Positions 1 to 7,819 of a stretch of 41,321 bases of DNA are shown here, piece by piece. Position 1 is the stretch's first letter. Each line of letters begins with the position of its first letter. The position numbers and the translations under genes were made by a program. The notes beneath the pieces are model-generated. The model saw only the letters and a list, made by a program, of their open reading frames with translations. It was not told the DNA's origin and ran no database searches. This DNA comes from Pyrinomonadaceae bacterium (GTDB taxonomy: Bacteria > Acidobacteriota > Blastocatellia > Pyrinomonadales > Pyrinomonadaceae): the NCBI GenBank assembly GCA_013003215.1, contig JABDKD010000021.1, forward strand, positions 1 to 41,321, read 5' to 3'.

Positions 1-1
1 G

Positions 2-892
2 TGTAAGGACGAGGCTTCTGTAATTAAAGCAACAGGGAAGCTCAGCGTGGATGTTCATGTAATTGACGGTGATACCGACGAGGACAAACTGGTTCGGACA
101 TACAAAATAGACGTTCGTCGGGCGCCCCGCGTAAGAGGCTCGGCTTCGAAACCCCAGCCCGACGTCGCGCATTATTACATCCAACGGCACGCCGAAGCAG
201 CGGTGGCGTTTGCGCTGCTCTCCGAAGGCAAGGCGGCGTATGATACAAAGCCTTTTGACACACAAACCACTCCCGGTTACAGAACGCTTGTGATTTATAC
301 AAGTTATTCGCCGGGAAGGAGTGGTCGCCTGCCAAACGGTGCCTACGCAAGATGCACGGTCGATGGAAAACGACTCTCCCTCGACTGGGACAAGGTCAAC
401 ATTTCCTATCTGCGAAGCGCGCAGGAATACGCGGTTTACACTGATCGTCTGGCTCCTCAATTCAAACGGGGATCTGCTTATCGAGACGATGTGATCTTCA
501 GAAGGGTAAAGGTTGTCATGCCACTGTATTCTGAAGAAGGTCAGTATTCGAAGCCCCGCATGAAGATAGAAAATTCACCCGGGGCATGGGAATGCAAGGT
601 GATGGCAAACGGCAAGCTTTACCGGACATTTAGATTCACGGTTGGGGCCGACGGGAAGATTGCCCAACACCCTGAACAGGCGAATGGAAACATCAACCTG
701 TTTCATAAGACTTACATGGTCGATATGGAAATTCCCGCCGGCGGTACGGAATGGGATTATCGATTGGCGCCGATGCCTGCAAATGGCTTATTTTACGGAA
801 TTCCGTGGTCAACAGAGGAAGGGAAGGCGATGGCGGCTCGTATGCCTAAGAAGGGAAGGCCGTTTCACGTCAGCTCAAAACAGGCGCAGTAA
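2..892 (+). CDS. hypothetical protein, 5'-truncated by window edge
   Basis: The reading frame is open from base 2 to the stop at 892, with the first visible residues CKDEASVIKATGKLSV. The GTG at 47 is therefore probably internal and the true start lies outside the window. About 296 residues are visible. I do not recognise the family. Visible traits are a middle segment rich in Tyr and Arg, and a C-terminal part with a beta-strand-like stretch (PGAWECKVMANGKLYRTFRF) that could be an extracytoplasmic beta-sandwich. No membrane segment is seen in the visible part. A terminator-like hairpin follows 24 bases after the stop, so this is the last gene of its transcript. Coding status is fairly sure; function is unknown. 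Confidence 0.75.
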   Translation, partial: CKDEASVIKATGKLSVDVHVIDGDTDEDKLVRTYKIDVRRAPRVRGSASKPQPDVAHYYIQRHAEAAVAFALLSEGKAAYDTKPFDTQTTPGYRTLVIYTSYSPGRSGRLPNGAYARCTVDGKRLSLDWDKVNISYLRSAQEYAVYTDRLAPQFKRGSAYRDDVIFRRVKVVMPLYSEEGQYSKPRMKIENSPGAWECKVMANGKLYRTFRFTVGADGKIAQHPEQANGNINLFHKTYMVDMEIPAGGTEWDYRLAPMPANGLFYGIPWSTEEGKAMAARMPKKGRPFHVSSKQAQ

Positions 893-915
893 GCGAGTTC
901 AGAGTTCCAGGTTTC

Positions 916-954
916 AAGTTCCAGGTCTGTTAAATCGGGCTTGGGACTTTTTTT
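916..954 (+). terminator. Rho-independent terminator, repeated cassette
   Basis: A 14-bp stem (916-929 with 936-949, all Watson-Crick or G-U pairs) with a 6-nt loop runs into a T-tract at 948-954. It follows the truncated gene. Nearly the same sequence recurs at 7582-7619, so the terminator appears to be a copied intergenic cassette. Confidence 0.75.
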
Positions 955-1018
955 GTGAATAATGAATATTCAATAGTAAATTGCAAAGAACTAATCGCGA
1001 ATTTGATTCGAATCCGAT
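955..1018. repeat. Partial copy of the GTGAAT/GAATCCG intergenic repeat
   Basis: Directly after the terminator, GTGAATAATGAATATTC leads to GATTCGAATCCG. The same order of words (terminator, GTGAATAG..., GGATTC/GAATCCG) occurs at 7620-7756, where it forms an inverted repeat. Here only one arm is clear. Confidence 0.4.
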
Positions 1019-1026
1019 TGTCCCAG

Positions 1027-2946
1027 CTAATTATCGAGTTCCATTCGGTCATAGAGTTCTCGAAAGCGTTCCTCGTTTTGAATGATCTTGAATTCCCGGG
1101 AGCCTTTAATGAAAGGCATGAAGTCATTTCTTTCTTCAAAGCCTTTTTCCAGCCATGAATACGCTTGATCTTTATCTCCTGTATCAAGGGCCAGAATCGC
1201 AAGATACACCGGAGAAACATATTCACCCTTTTGTTTCCGTGACACAAGCGATTTCAAAACCTTTCGTGCTTCGACTTTTTTTCCTAATGACGCCAGTTGT
1301 CTGCCAAGATAGTATCTGTAAATAACTGCATCTTCTGAGGTTAGCTTCTTGATTTCTTCAAGAACAGTTTCCATTTCTTCCTGATTTCCCAAGGCCAGGT
1401 GGGTTCGGTAGAGACCAACTTGGGCATCCAAAAATGTTGGATCCAATCTAAGTGCCGCTTCAAAATGCGGTATTGCATCTTCGTACCGTTCCGCAGCAAA
1501 AGCGGGATAACCTCTTTCGGCCGTGATTATCAGCGAGGTTGGGTTGAGGTCATGCGCTAGTTTCAACTCCACGTTTGCTTCATCGAAACGCTGATCCGCT
1601 ATCAAAAGCCATGCGTACCAATGGTGAGCTTTATCAAGGTTAGGATTAATTCGGATTGCTTTCTTAAAATTTGCTTCGGCAGATTTCTTGTCCCAGTCGT
1701 AGTACATCTGCACATCCGCAAGGCTGGTGTAGGCCTCCGCGAGATTCGGATCGAGTTCCAGTGCCCGTAATATGGATTTGCGAACTGTTTGGATTACTGT
1801 TTTCGGGGATGAATATCCTCTTTTGCCTTCCGAGAGAAGCCAATTGGCATCTGCCAGGCCGACGTAAGACTCGGCGAAATTAGGGTCAAGCTCTATTGCT
1901 TTTTCAAAATAGCCTATTGATTTTCTGATACCCTCATCATTTCGTTTATTCAGATAGAACTTTCCCTGCAAAAATTGCCTGTAAGCTTCCGGATCCTCAG
2001 TATTACTCTGCGTAAGTAACTGCGTGTCCGCCGGCGAAACCTCGGTGACGATGGCGTTGGCCACGCGAATAGAAAGTGTGTCCTGAAGTTTTAGAAAATT
2101 GGTCTTTGTCTCGTCGAAAGAACGGGTCCATATGATGGCTCCGTCGCGTACGTCTATTAGCCGTACGTTTATCCGCAACCTCTCACTATCCGACTGGATC
2201 GTACCGACCAAGGCAGCGTCTACCTTTAGGTCCCTGCCAAACGCGATCGCGTCTTTTCCACTTTCAGGAAACGGCAAGACTGCACTCAACGGGCGAACAG
2301 CAAATCTATTAAGTTTTCCCAAACGGCTGATTAATGCGTCGGTTAGTCCCACAGACAAGACTTTGTTGTCTTCATCGCCGTCGATGCTTGCTAAGGGCAA
2401 AACCGAAACAGAGCGAATGATTCTATTATTTACCGGGACGGGTGACAAACCGGTGTTATCCCAGTAGCTGACCCATAGCGCGAAACTGGATACGAAAAGC
2501 ATACCGAGAACCACAATCCCGATGAAGTGCCATCGAATACGGCGGGCAGGTGATGGCTGAAGGGTCTCGTCAGTTTCCGTTGAATCGGATTTTGCCGGAG
2601 ACCTCTTTTCATCCGACTCCAGCTTTACATCTACAAGAAACCGATAACCGTGTTTTGGAAGGGTTTCAATGAAGTCCTTCTTATCAGGACTGTTGCCGGA
2701 AAGAATCTTTCTGAGATTTGATATGTGAACGTTTAGGTTTCCGTCCTCGACAAAGGAATCTCCCCAGACTTCGTCCATGATCTCATCTCGAGAGACTGTT
2801 TCACCCTGGTTCCTCACCAGCAGAATCAGTATCTCCAAAGCCTTCGGAGCCACGTGCAAAAGTTCAGAATCCCGCCAAAGACGCAATTCAAGCGCGTCAA
2901 GACGAAAGACGTCAAATTCCCAGGATGATGAATCTTCTTTAGTCAT
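1027..2946 (-). CDS. CadC-like membrane transcription regulator: wHTH + TolB/FlgO-like + TPR
   Basis: The 639-residue protein has an N-terminal OmpR/PhoB-type winged helix (about residues 8-105, ending in the typical LPKHGYRF of this family). A single membrane helix follows near 137-160. Next is a region starting RSVSVLPLASIDGDED that resembles the TolB-N/FlgO-like domain often found in CadC-like regulators, and then several TPR units up to the C-terminus (for example FAESYVGLADANWLL and FLDAQVGLYRTHLALG). Known members bind DNA from the membrane without a receiver domain; the TPR part is thought to sense or scaffold. The gene diverges from the S74 surface protein, and a 20-bp-spaced direct repeat lies between them, so it may control itself and that neighbour (inference). 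ATG start; no clear Shine-Dalgarno. Confidence 0.88.
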   Translation of the reverse strand: MTKEDSSSWEFDVFRLDALELRLWRDSELLHVAPKALEILILLVRNQGETVSRDEIMDEVWGDSFVEDGNLNVHISNLRKILSGNSPDKKDFIETLPKHGYRFLVDVKLESDEKRSPAKSDSTETDETLQPSPARRIRWHFIGIVVLGMLFVSSFALWVSYWDNTGLSPVPVNNRIIRSVSVLPLASIDGDEDNKVLSVGLTDALISRLGKLNRFAVRPLSAVLPFPESGKDAIAFGRDLKVDAALVGTIQSDSERLRINVRLIDVRDGAIIWTRSFDETKTNFLKLQDTLSIRVANAIVTEVSPADTQLLTQSNTEDPEAYRQFLQGKFYLNKRNDEGIRKSIGYFEKAIELDPNFAESYVGLADANWLLSEGKRGYSSPKTVIQTVRKSILRALELDPNLAEAYTSLADVQMYYDWDKKSAEANFKKAIRINPNLDKAHHWYAWLLIADQRFDEANVELKLAHDLNPTSLIITAERGYPAFAAERYEDAIPHFEAALRLDPTFLDAQVGLYRTHLALGNQEEMETVLEEIKKLTSEDAVIYRYYLGRQLASLGKKVEARKVLKSLVSRKQKGEYVSPVYLAILALDTGDKDQAYSWLEKGFEERNDFMPFIKGSREFKIIQNEERFRELYDRMELDN

Positions 2947-2989
2947 TTATGTCGAATGTTGAGGAATTCTAGCACCGCTTTACCGAAAA

Positions 2990-3022
2990 ATTAATGTTTT
3001 TTGCCAAATATTAAGGTTTTTG
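2990..3022. promoter_or_regulatory. Candidate operator: direct repeat with 20-bp period
   Basis: ATTAATGTTTTTTG begins at 2990 and ATTAAGGTTTTTG begins at 3010, a 20-bp period that places both on the same DNA face. It lies in the AT-rich 166-bp gap between the divergent winged-helix regulator and the S74 protein gene. PhoB-type winged helices commonly bind direct repeats. That this regulator binds here is inference. Confidence 0.4.
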
Positions 3023-3112
3023 TTGAGTTTTTTTTCTCCTCTTTATGACATCTTGAAGGCGGTGTAATTCTTGAAATTAGACAGCTGGGGACTCTCGGCA
3101 GGAGAAGTAGAA

Positions 3113-6100
3113 ATGGCTAATTATTTGTCGACAGCAACGAGACGTGTGGTACTGATGTGGTCTTTCATTGTTCTTTTAGTATTTACGGTTTTTTCTCAGA
3201 CAACTGAATTTTCATATCAGGGCAGCCTAAACGACTCCTCTCAGCCCGCAAACGGTACGTACGATTTTGAATTTGTGCTATTCGACTCTCTAGCAGGCGG
3301 TAGCCAGGTTGGAAGTGTCGTGACTCGGAACAGTGTCTCGGTTGCAGATGGTGTTTTCACTGTAAGCCTCGATTTCGGAGCGCAGTTCCCGGGTACTGCG
3401 AGATGGCTCGAAGTTCGCGTTCGTCCGGGCACACCCCCGTCAGCAAACCAGGCAAATCTGGGGAGTTTTACGGTTCTTGCTCCGAGACAGTCAATTGCAA
3501 GTGTTCCCTATGCCGTTAGGAGCCTTTCGGCGGGAAACGCAGATTCGGCAACAACGGCTACAACAGCAACCACTGCGAACAATGCTTCAAGTCTTGGCGG
3601 TATCGCGGCGTCCCAGTATGTACTAACGACCGACCCACGTATGACAGATGCCCGAACCCCCACTTCCGGAAGCGGGAACTATATTCAGAATACAAACTCG
3701 CTTCAATCTTCAAGTAACTTCAATATAAGCGGCACCGGTAAAGGAAACGTGTTCGACGCTCAAACGGAGTTTAGGATCACCGGCAACCGGGTACTCGCAA
3801 CACCTGGCGGCCAAAATCTGTTTGTGGGGAAGGGAGCGGGCACTTCAACTACTGAAGCCGATAACACATTTGTTGGCGACAATGCCGGAGGAACGAATAC
3901 GACCGGAGGTGACAATGTCTTTATAGGCGTTGCATCGGGATTCAACAACTTATCCGCTTCTGAGAACACGTTTGTCGGATTCGGATCGGGAAACAGCACA
4001 ACAAATGGGAATAGAAATACAGCTTTAGGATGGACCGCTTTGAATGCAAACACCGGCGGGACTAACAATACTGCCCTTGGTGCAAACTCGAATGTCGGCT
4101 CCGGTACCCTTACCTTTGCGACCGCGATTGGGGCGGATACCGTTGTATCGACTAGCAACACAATTCAGCTGGGAAGAAGTAACGGCTTGGATAAAGTACT
4201 GGTGCCCGGAATTCTCGATTCAGCTTCGATAAGTTTTGGTGGCGTTTCAGTGTTTTCGAGTAGTGGTGACAATGTGTTTGTAGGGCCCAGTGCCGGTTCT
4301 TCAAACTCGGGCGGAGTCGCGAATTCATTTTTCGGTAGCTTCGCCGGCGAATCGAATACGATTGGGACATCGAACTCATTTTTTGGTGTCAACACGGGAA
4401 GGGCAAACTTAAGTGGAGAGCGCAATTCGTACTTTGGTACCCTCGCGGGCCAAAACGGTATTGGCGGAAATGACAACACGTTTTTTGGTTTTGCTACAGG
4501 TGCGAGCAACCAGGCATCCGGAAACTCCTTCTTCGGAACAGGGGCAGGAAATCAGAATACGACCGGTAATGACAATGCCTTTTTTGGGCTAAACGCAGGA
4601 GGCAACAATACCATTGCCACAAAAAATTCCTTCTTTGGCTCGGGGGCGGGTCAGCTGCAGTCAGGTGCCGGCGGTGAGAACTCATTCTTTGGATTTAACT
4701 CCGGAAACAAGAATAACGGTGGAGTCGTAAATACATTTGTTGGCGCATATTCGGGTGAAGAAAACACCGTGGGAACATCAAATTCTTTTTTTGGTGTTAA
4801 CACGGGAAGGTCAAACACAGACGGTGAGCGCAACTCCTACTTTGGCACGTTAGCCGGACAAAACGGCGTTTCGGGGAACGACAATACATTCTTTGGTTAC
4901 AGTGCAGGCTCACAAAACCAGGCAACGGGAAATTCTTTCTTCGGAACTTCGGCAGGGAATCAGAATACGACCGGCGATGACAATTCCTTTTTTGGCCTTG
5001 CCGCGGGTGCGAACAACACCACTGGTACAAAAAACTCCTTCTTTGGCTCAGGGGCCGGACAGCAACAGTCCGGTTCCGGCGGTGAGAACTCCTTCTTCGG
5101 TTTTAACTCCGGGAACAAAAATAATGGTGGGGTAGCGAACACATTCGTCGGTGCATATTCGGGTGAAGAAAACACCGTGGGAACATCAAATTCGTTTTTC
5201 GGTGTCAATACGGGCAGATCCAATGTCGGCGGTGAGCGCAACTCCTACTTTGGCACGTTAGCCGGACAAAACGGCGTTTCGGGGAACGACAATACATTCT
5301 TTGGTTTCAGCGCCGGCTCCCAAAACCAGGCATCGGGAAACTCTTTCTTTGGTACTGGGGCGGGCAATCAGAATACGTCCGGACTTGGCAACTCCTTTTT
5401 CGGTCTCAACGCAGGTGCCAACAATACAACGGGAAATGACAACTCGTTCTTTGGAAGGGGTGCCGGGCAAAACAATGACAACAGCGGTGCGAGCAACGGG
5501 AACAATAATTCATTCTTTGGCCGAGATGCCGGGATCGGAAATACCATCGGAATTCGGAACACGGTCGTAGGAGCATACGCGATGGTCCTCAACCAAACGG
5601 GCAGTGCAAATACGATTGTAGGCCGTTCAGCCGGAAACAAGACGACGAGTGGCGACAACTCATTTTTTGGTACGTTTTCCGGATTCGAAAATACTTCAGG
5701 GGAAAGAAATACCTTTCTTGGAAGAAACGCGGGAAACGCGAACGTGACGGGAAGCAACAACACTACAATCGGTTTCAACTCTGATGTCGCATCATCAGGC
5801 CTTCAATTCGCGACAGCAATAGGTGCAGAAGCCGTAGTCACATCCAGCAATATGATTCAGCTCGGCCGAGCAGGAGGCTTGGACGATGTAGATATCCCGG
5901 GCGAGCTTCGAGTTAGGAGAGAAGCTCGCTTTGATATGGACGCCAGGTTCAATCTTTTCGTTGAAGTAGGAAACCTGGGTGCCGGCGCGACAAGCCTTTG
6001 CATTGACGCTTCTGACAGGATCAGCAATTGCTCGTCATCAATAAGATACAAGACGAACGTCAATAGGTTTGATTCCGGTCTTGATCTGATCAGGAGACTC

Positions 6101-6370
6101 CGTCCCGTCTCTTTTAAATGGAAGGACGGCGGAATGTCCGACATGGGCCTTGTCGCTGAAGAGGTCGCCGAAGTCGAACCGCTCCTGACCACAACAAGAA
6201 ACGGAAAGATCGAAGGCGTCAAATACGACCGCGTTGGTGTAGTACTCGTAAACGCAGTCAAGGAGCAACAGCAGCAGATCGAGAAGCTGGAGACCAAAGT
6301 GAAGGCACTGAAGGCGATCGTCTGCGAGCTGAAACCTGAAGCGGAAGTCTGCAAGAAGATTGATGATTGA
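3113..6370 (+). CDS. Secreted repeat protein with C-terminal S74 (tail-fibre) chaperone domain
   Basis: An upstream in-frame TTG exists at 3071, but ATG 3113 has AGGAGA 7 nt upstream and begins a signal peptide (VVLMWSFIVLLVFTVFSQ), so 3113 is chosen (1085 aa). After an N-terminal beta-rich domain comes a long head made of short repeats of the NSFFGxxAGxxN type, reminiscent of YadA-like trimeric beta-rolls. Imposed on these is a 136-residue super-repeat. The last ~100 residues are an S74 intramolecular chaperone: SSIRYKTNV, LRPVSFKW, GLVAEEV, YDRVGVVLVNAV, then a short coiled coil EQQQQIEKLETKVKALK. Known S74 domains trimerise fibre proteins and cleave themselves off at a Ser near the domain start. 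The role here, surface fibre or adhesin, is inference. Confidence 0.85.
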   Translation: MANYLSTATRRVVLMWSFIVLLVFTVFSQTTEFSYQGSLNDSSQPANGTYDFEFVLFDSLAGGSQVGSVVTRNSVSVADGVFTVSLDFGAQFPGTARWLEVRVRPGTPPSANQANLGSFTVLAPRQSIASVPYAVRSLSAGNADSATTATTATTANNASSLGGIAASQYVLTTDPRMTDARTPTSGSGNYIQNTNSLQSSSNFNISGTGKGNVFDAQTEFRITGNRVLATPGGQNLFVGKGAGTSTTEADNTFVGDNAGGTNTTGGDNVFIGVASGFNNLSASENTFVGFGSGNSTTNGNRNTALGWTALNANTGGTNNTALGANSNVGSGTLTFATAIGADTVVSTSNTIQLGRSNGLDKVLVPGILDSASISFGGVSVFSSSGDNVFVGPSAGSSNSGGVANSFFGSFAGESNTIGTSNSFFGVNTGRANLSGERNSYFGTLAGQNGIGGNDNTFFGFATGASNQASGNSFFGTGAGNQNTTGNDNAFFGLNAGGNNTIATKNSFFGSGAGQLQSGAGGENSFFGFNSGNKNNGGVVNTFVGAYSGEENTVGTSNSFFGVNTGRSNTDGERNSYFGTLAGQNGVSGNDNTFFGYSAGSQNQATGNSFFGTSAGNQNTTGDDNSFFGLAAGANNTTGTKNSFFGSGAGQQQSGSGGENSFFGFNSGNKNNGGVANTFVGAYSGEENTVGTSNSFFGVNTGRSNVGGERNSYFGTLAGQNGVSGNDNTFFGFSAGSQNQASGNSFFGTGAGNQNTSGLGNSFFGLNAGANNTTGNDNSFFGRGAGQNNDNSGASNGNNNSFFGRDAGIGNTIGIRNTVVGAYAMVLNQTGSANTIVGRSAGNKTTSGDNSFFGTFSGFENTSGERNTFLGRNAGNANVTGSNNTTIGFNSDVASSGLQFATAIGAEAVVTSSNMIQLGRAGGLDDVDIPGELRVRREARFDMDARFNLFVEVGNLGAGATSLCIDASDRISNCSSSIRYKTNVNRFDSGLDLIRRLRPVSFKWKDGGMSDMGLVAEEVAEVEPLLTTTRNGKIEGVKYDRVGVVLVNAVKEQQQQIEKLETKVKALKAIVCELKPEAEVCKKIDD
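4364..5587 (+). repeat. Three-copy 408-bp (136-aa) super-repeat inside the S74 gene
   Basis: Matching codons of the GTSNSFFGVNTGRxN segment fall at 4364, 4772 and 5180, exactly 408 bp apart. Copies 2 and 3 are identical over about 75 bp (from 4823 and 5231), whereas copy 1 is more diverged. Copy 3 loses similarity after about 5420. This suggests tandem duplication followed by recent duplication or gene conversion between copies 2 and 3. Confidence 0.85.
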
Positions 6371-6410
6371 GAATTGATGGTGATTCCGGAGCGTCGAAGA
6401 CGCAGTCTTA

Positions 6411-6447
6411 ACTGAAAACTGAAAACTGAAAACTGAAAACTGAAAAC
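6411..6447. repeat. Heptamer tandem repeat (ACTGAAA)5
   Basis: Five perfect ACTGAAA units plus two bases fill the gap between the S74 gene and the FG-GAP gene. Just downstream the words GGAACTTGGAAC and GAAACTTGGAACC run into the ATG of the next gene, so its start region is itself part of the word-repeat text. Confidence 0.9.
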
Positions 6448-6478
6448 GGATGAACGGGATGAATGGAGAACTTGGAAC

Positions 6479-7558
6479 ATGAAACTTGGAACCTGGAACT
6501 CAATAATTGCGATTTTGATTGTTACAACGACTTCACTCGCCCAGTCAGGAGGTTCGTTCGAGATAAAGAAGTCGGTGATCGCGGGCGGCGGAGGCAAAGC
6601 CGACGGCGGGAGTTTCTCTCTTACGGGAACAGTCGGCCAACCCGTCGCCGCGACAAGCAGCGGCGGAAGCTTTTCGGTCTCAAGCGGTTTCTGGGGAGGA
6701 GGCTCAACTCCTGAGGCGCCGGGCTCTACCCGTTTTGATTTCGATGGTGACTCAAAGGCGGATGTCTCTATCTTTAGGCCCGGACCGGGCGAGTGGTGGT
6801 ATCTGAGGAGCATCGACGGCGGGAACTACGCCGCACAGTTCGGAGCAGGTACCGATGTTATTACTCCGGCCGATTACACGGGTGACGGAAGAACGGACAT
6901 ATCCTTCTGGCGTGAGTCTACGGGAGAGTGGTTTGTCTTAAGATCAGAAGACCAGTCGTTCTTCTCGTTTCCTTTCGGAGGAGCGGGGGACATCCCTGTA
7001 GCCGGGGACTTTGACGGGGACGGCAAGGCCGACCCAACTGTCTTCAGGCCCGCATCAGCCACCTGGTTCACTCTCAGATCTACAGACGGCGGTGTGACTA
7101 TTCAAAGCTTCGGGGCTTCGGGTGACCGGCCGACGATAGAGGATTTCGATGGTGACGGTATAGATGACATCGCCATCTACAGGCCGACGGTCTCTGAGTG
7201 GTGGCAGCTCAGAAGTACCCAGGGAGTCGTCGCGCTTCAGTTCGGATCTTCGGGCGACAAAGCGGTACCGGCGGACTACACCGGAGACGGTAAGGCCGAT
7301 ATAGCTTTCTGGAGGCCATCGAACGGGTTCTGGTTTGTCTTAAGATCAGAAGACCTCTCCTTCTTCTCATTCCCGTTCGGGCAGACAGGAGATGTTCCGG
7401 CAACGGCGGACTTCGATGGCGACGGAACTGCCGATCCTACAGTCTTCAGGCCATCGAGCAACACATGGTTCAAGTCACAGTCGACAGCAGGGTTTGAGGC
7501 GGTAGCTTTCGGGATTGCGGGAGATGTGGCGGTGCCAAGCACGTATGTGGTTGAGTGA
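6479..7558 (+). CDS. Secreted FG-GAP/VCBS-type beta-propeller protein
   Basis: This 359-aa protein has a short signal peptide (SIIAILIVTTTSLAQS). A Gly/Ser-rich segment follows (KKSVIAGGGGKADGG, then SSGFWGGGS), of a type often found in secreted Acidobacteriota proteins. About six repeats follow, each with a calcium-binding-like DFDGDGKAD or YTGDGRTD loop, an FRP/YRP/WRP turn and a W-x-x-LRS strand. This fits an FG-GAP/VCBS propeller. Two repeat pairs are close copies: EWFVLRSEDQSFFSFPFG and FWFVLRSEDLSFFSFPFG. Its partner is unknown; such domains usually mediate extracellular binding. It lies 108 bp downstream of the S74 gene and is followed by a strong terminator. The ATG sits in repeat-like DNA without a clear ribosome-binding site. 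Confidence 0.85.
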   Translation: MKLGTWNSIIAILIVTTTSLAQSGGSFEIKKSVIAGGGGKADGGSFSLTGTVGQPVAATSSGGSFSVSSGFWGGGSTPEAPGSTRFDFDGDSKADVSIFRPGPGEWWYLRSIDGGNYAAQFGAGTDVITPADYTGDGRTDISFWRESTGEWFVLRSEDQSFFSFPFGGAGDIPVAGDFDGDGKADPTVFRPASATWFTLRSTDGGVTIQSFGASGDRPTIEDFDGDGIDDIAIYRPTVSEWWQLRSTQGVVALQFGSSGDKAVPADYTGDGKADIAFWRPSNGFWFVLRSEDLSFFSFPFGQTGDVPATADFDGDGTADPTVFRPSSNTWFKSQSTAGFEAVAFGIAGDVAVPSTYVVE

Positions 7559-7581
7559 CGTCGTTCCAAGTTTCAAGTTTC

Positions 7582-7619
7582 AAGTTCCAAGTCTGTTTAG
7601 TCAGGCTTGGGACTTTTTT
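7582..7619 (+). terminator. Rho-independent terminator, second copy of cassette
   Basis: A 14-bp stem (7582-7595 with 7602-7615, G-U pairs allowed) with loop TTTAGT ends in six T. It is preceded by TTTCAAG heptamers. It terminates the FG-GAP gene and is nearly the same as the hairpin at 916-954. Confidence 0.8.
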
Positions 7620-7639
7620 GTGAATCGGGGAGGAGTAAA

Positions 7640-7756
7640 CAGTGAATAGCTAATAGCGACATTCGGATTCTATGCGCCTGATGCGTATAGCAGGTAGCAG
7701 TTTGAATCCGATTCCGATCAAACGAACTATTTACAATTCACTATTCTCTATTCACT
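7640..7756. repeat. Imperfect inverted repeat with GTGAATAG / CTATTCAC ends
   Basis: The left arm begins CAGTGAATAGCTAATAG and reaches CGGATTC at 7664-7670. The right arm begins GAATCCG at 7704 and ends CTATTCTCTATTCACT at 7756. The arms are imperfectly complementary around a spacer of about 33 bp. A one-armed relative lies at 955-1018. Confidence 0.6.
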
Positions 7757-7787
7757 AAGACGATTCACTGCTCCCGCTGATCAATAA

Positions 7788-7811
7788 AAAGGCCGCCAAA
7801 CGGCGGCCTTT
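7788..7811. terminator. Bidirectional terminator between convergent genes
   Basis: AAAGGCCGCC-AAAC-GGCGGCCTTT forms a 10-bp stem with A-rich and T-rich flanks. It lies 8 bases past the stop of the minus-strand FecR gene and can serve both strands. Confidence 0.85.
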
Positions 7812-7819
7812 ATTTATGG

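Noticed and set aside
3071..3112. TTG start for the S74 protein
   Set aside because: The ATG at 3113 has a well-placed AGGAGA and directly begins the signal peptide.
5857..6813. Minus-strand ORF of 318 codons opposite the S74 and FG-GAP genes
   Set aside because: It is antisense to two well-supported genes and crosses the ACTGAAA repeat; composition is that of a shadow frame. The same applies to several Pro-rich antisense frames at 3760-5780.
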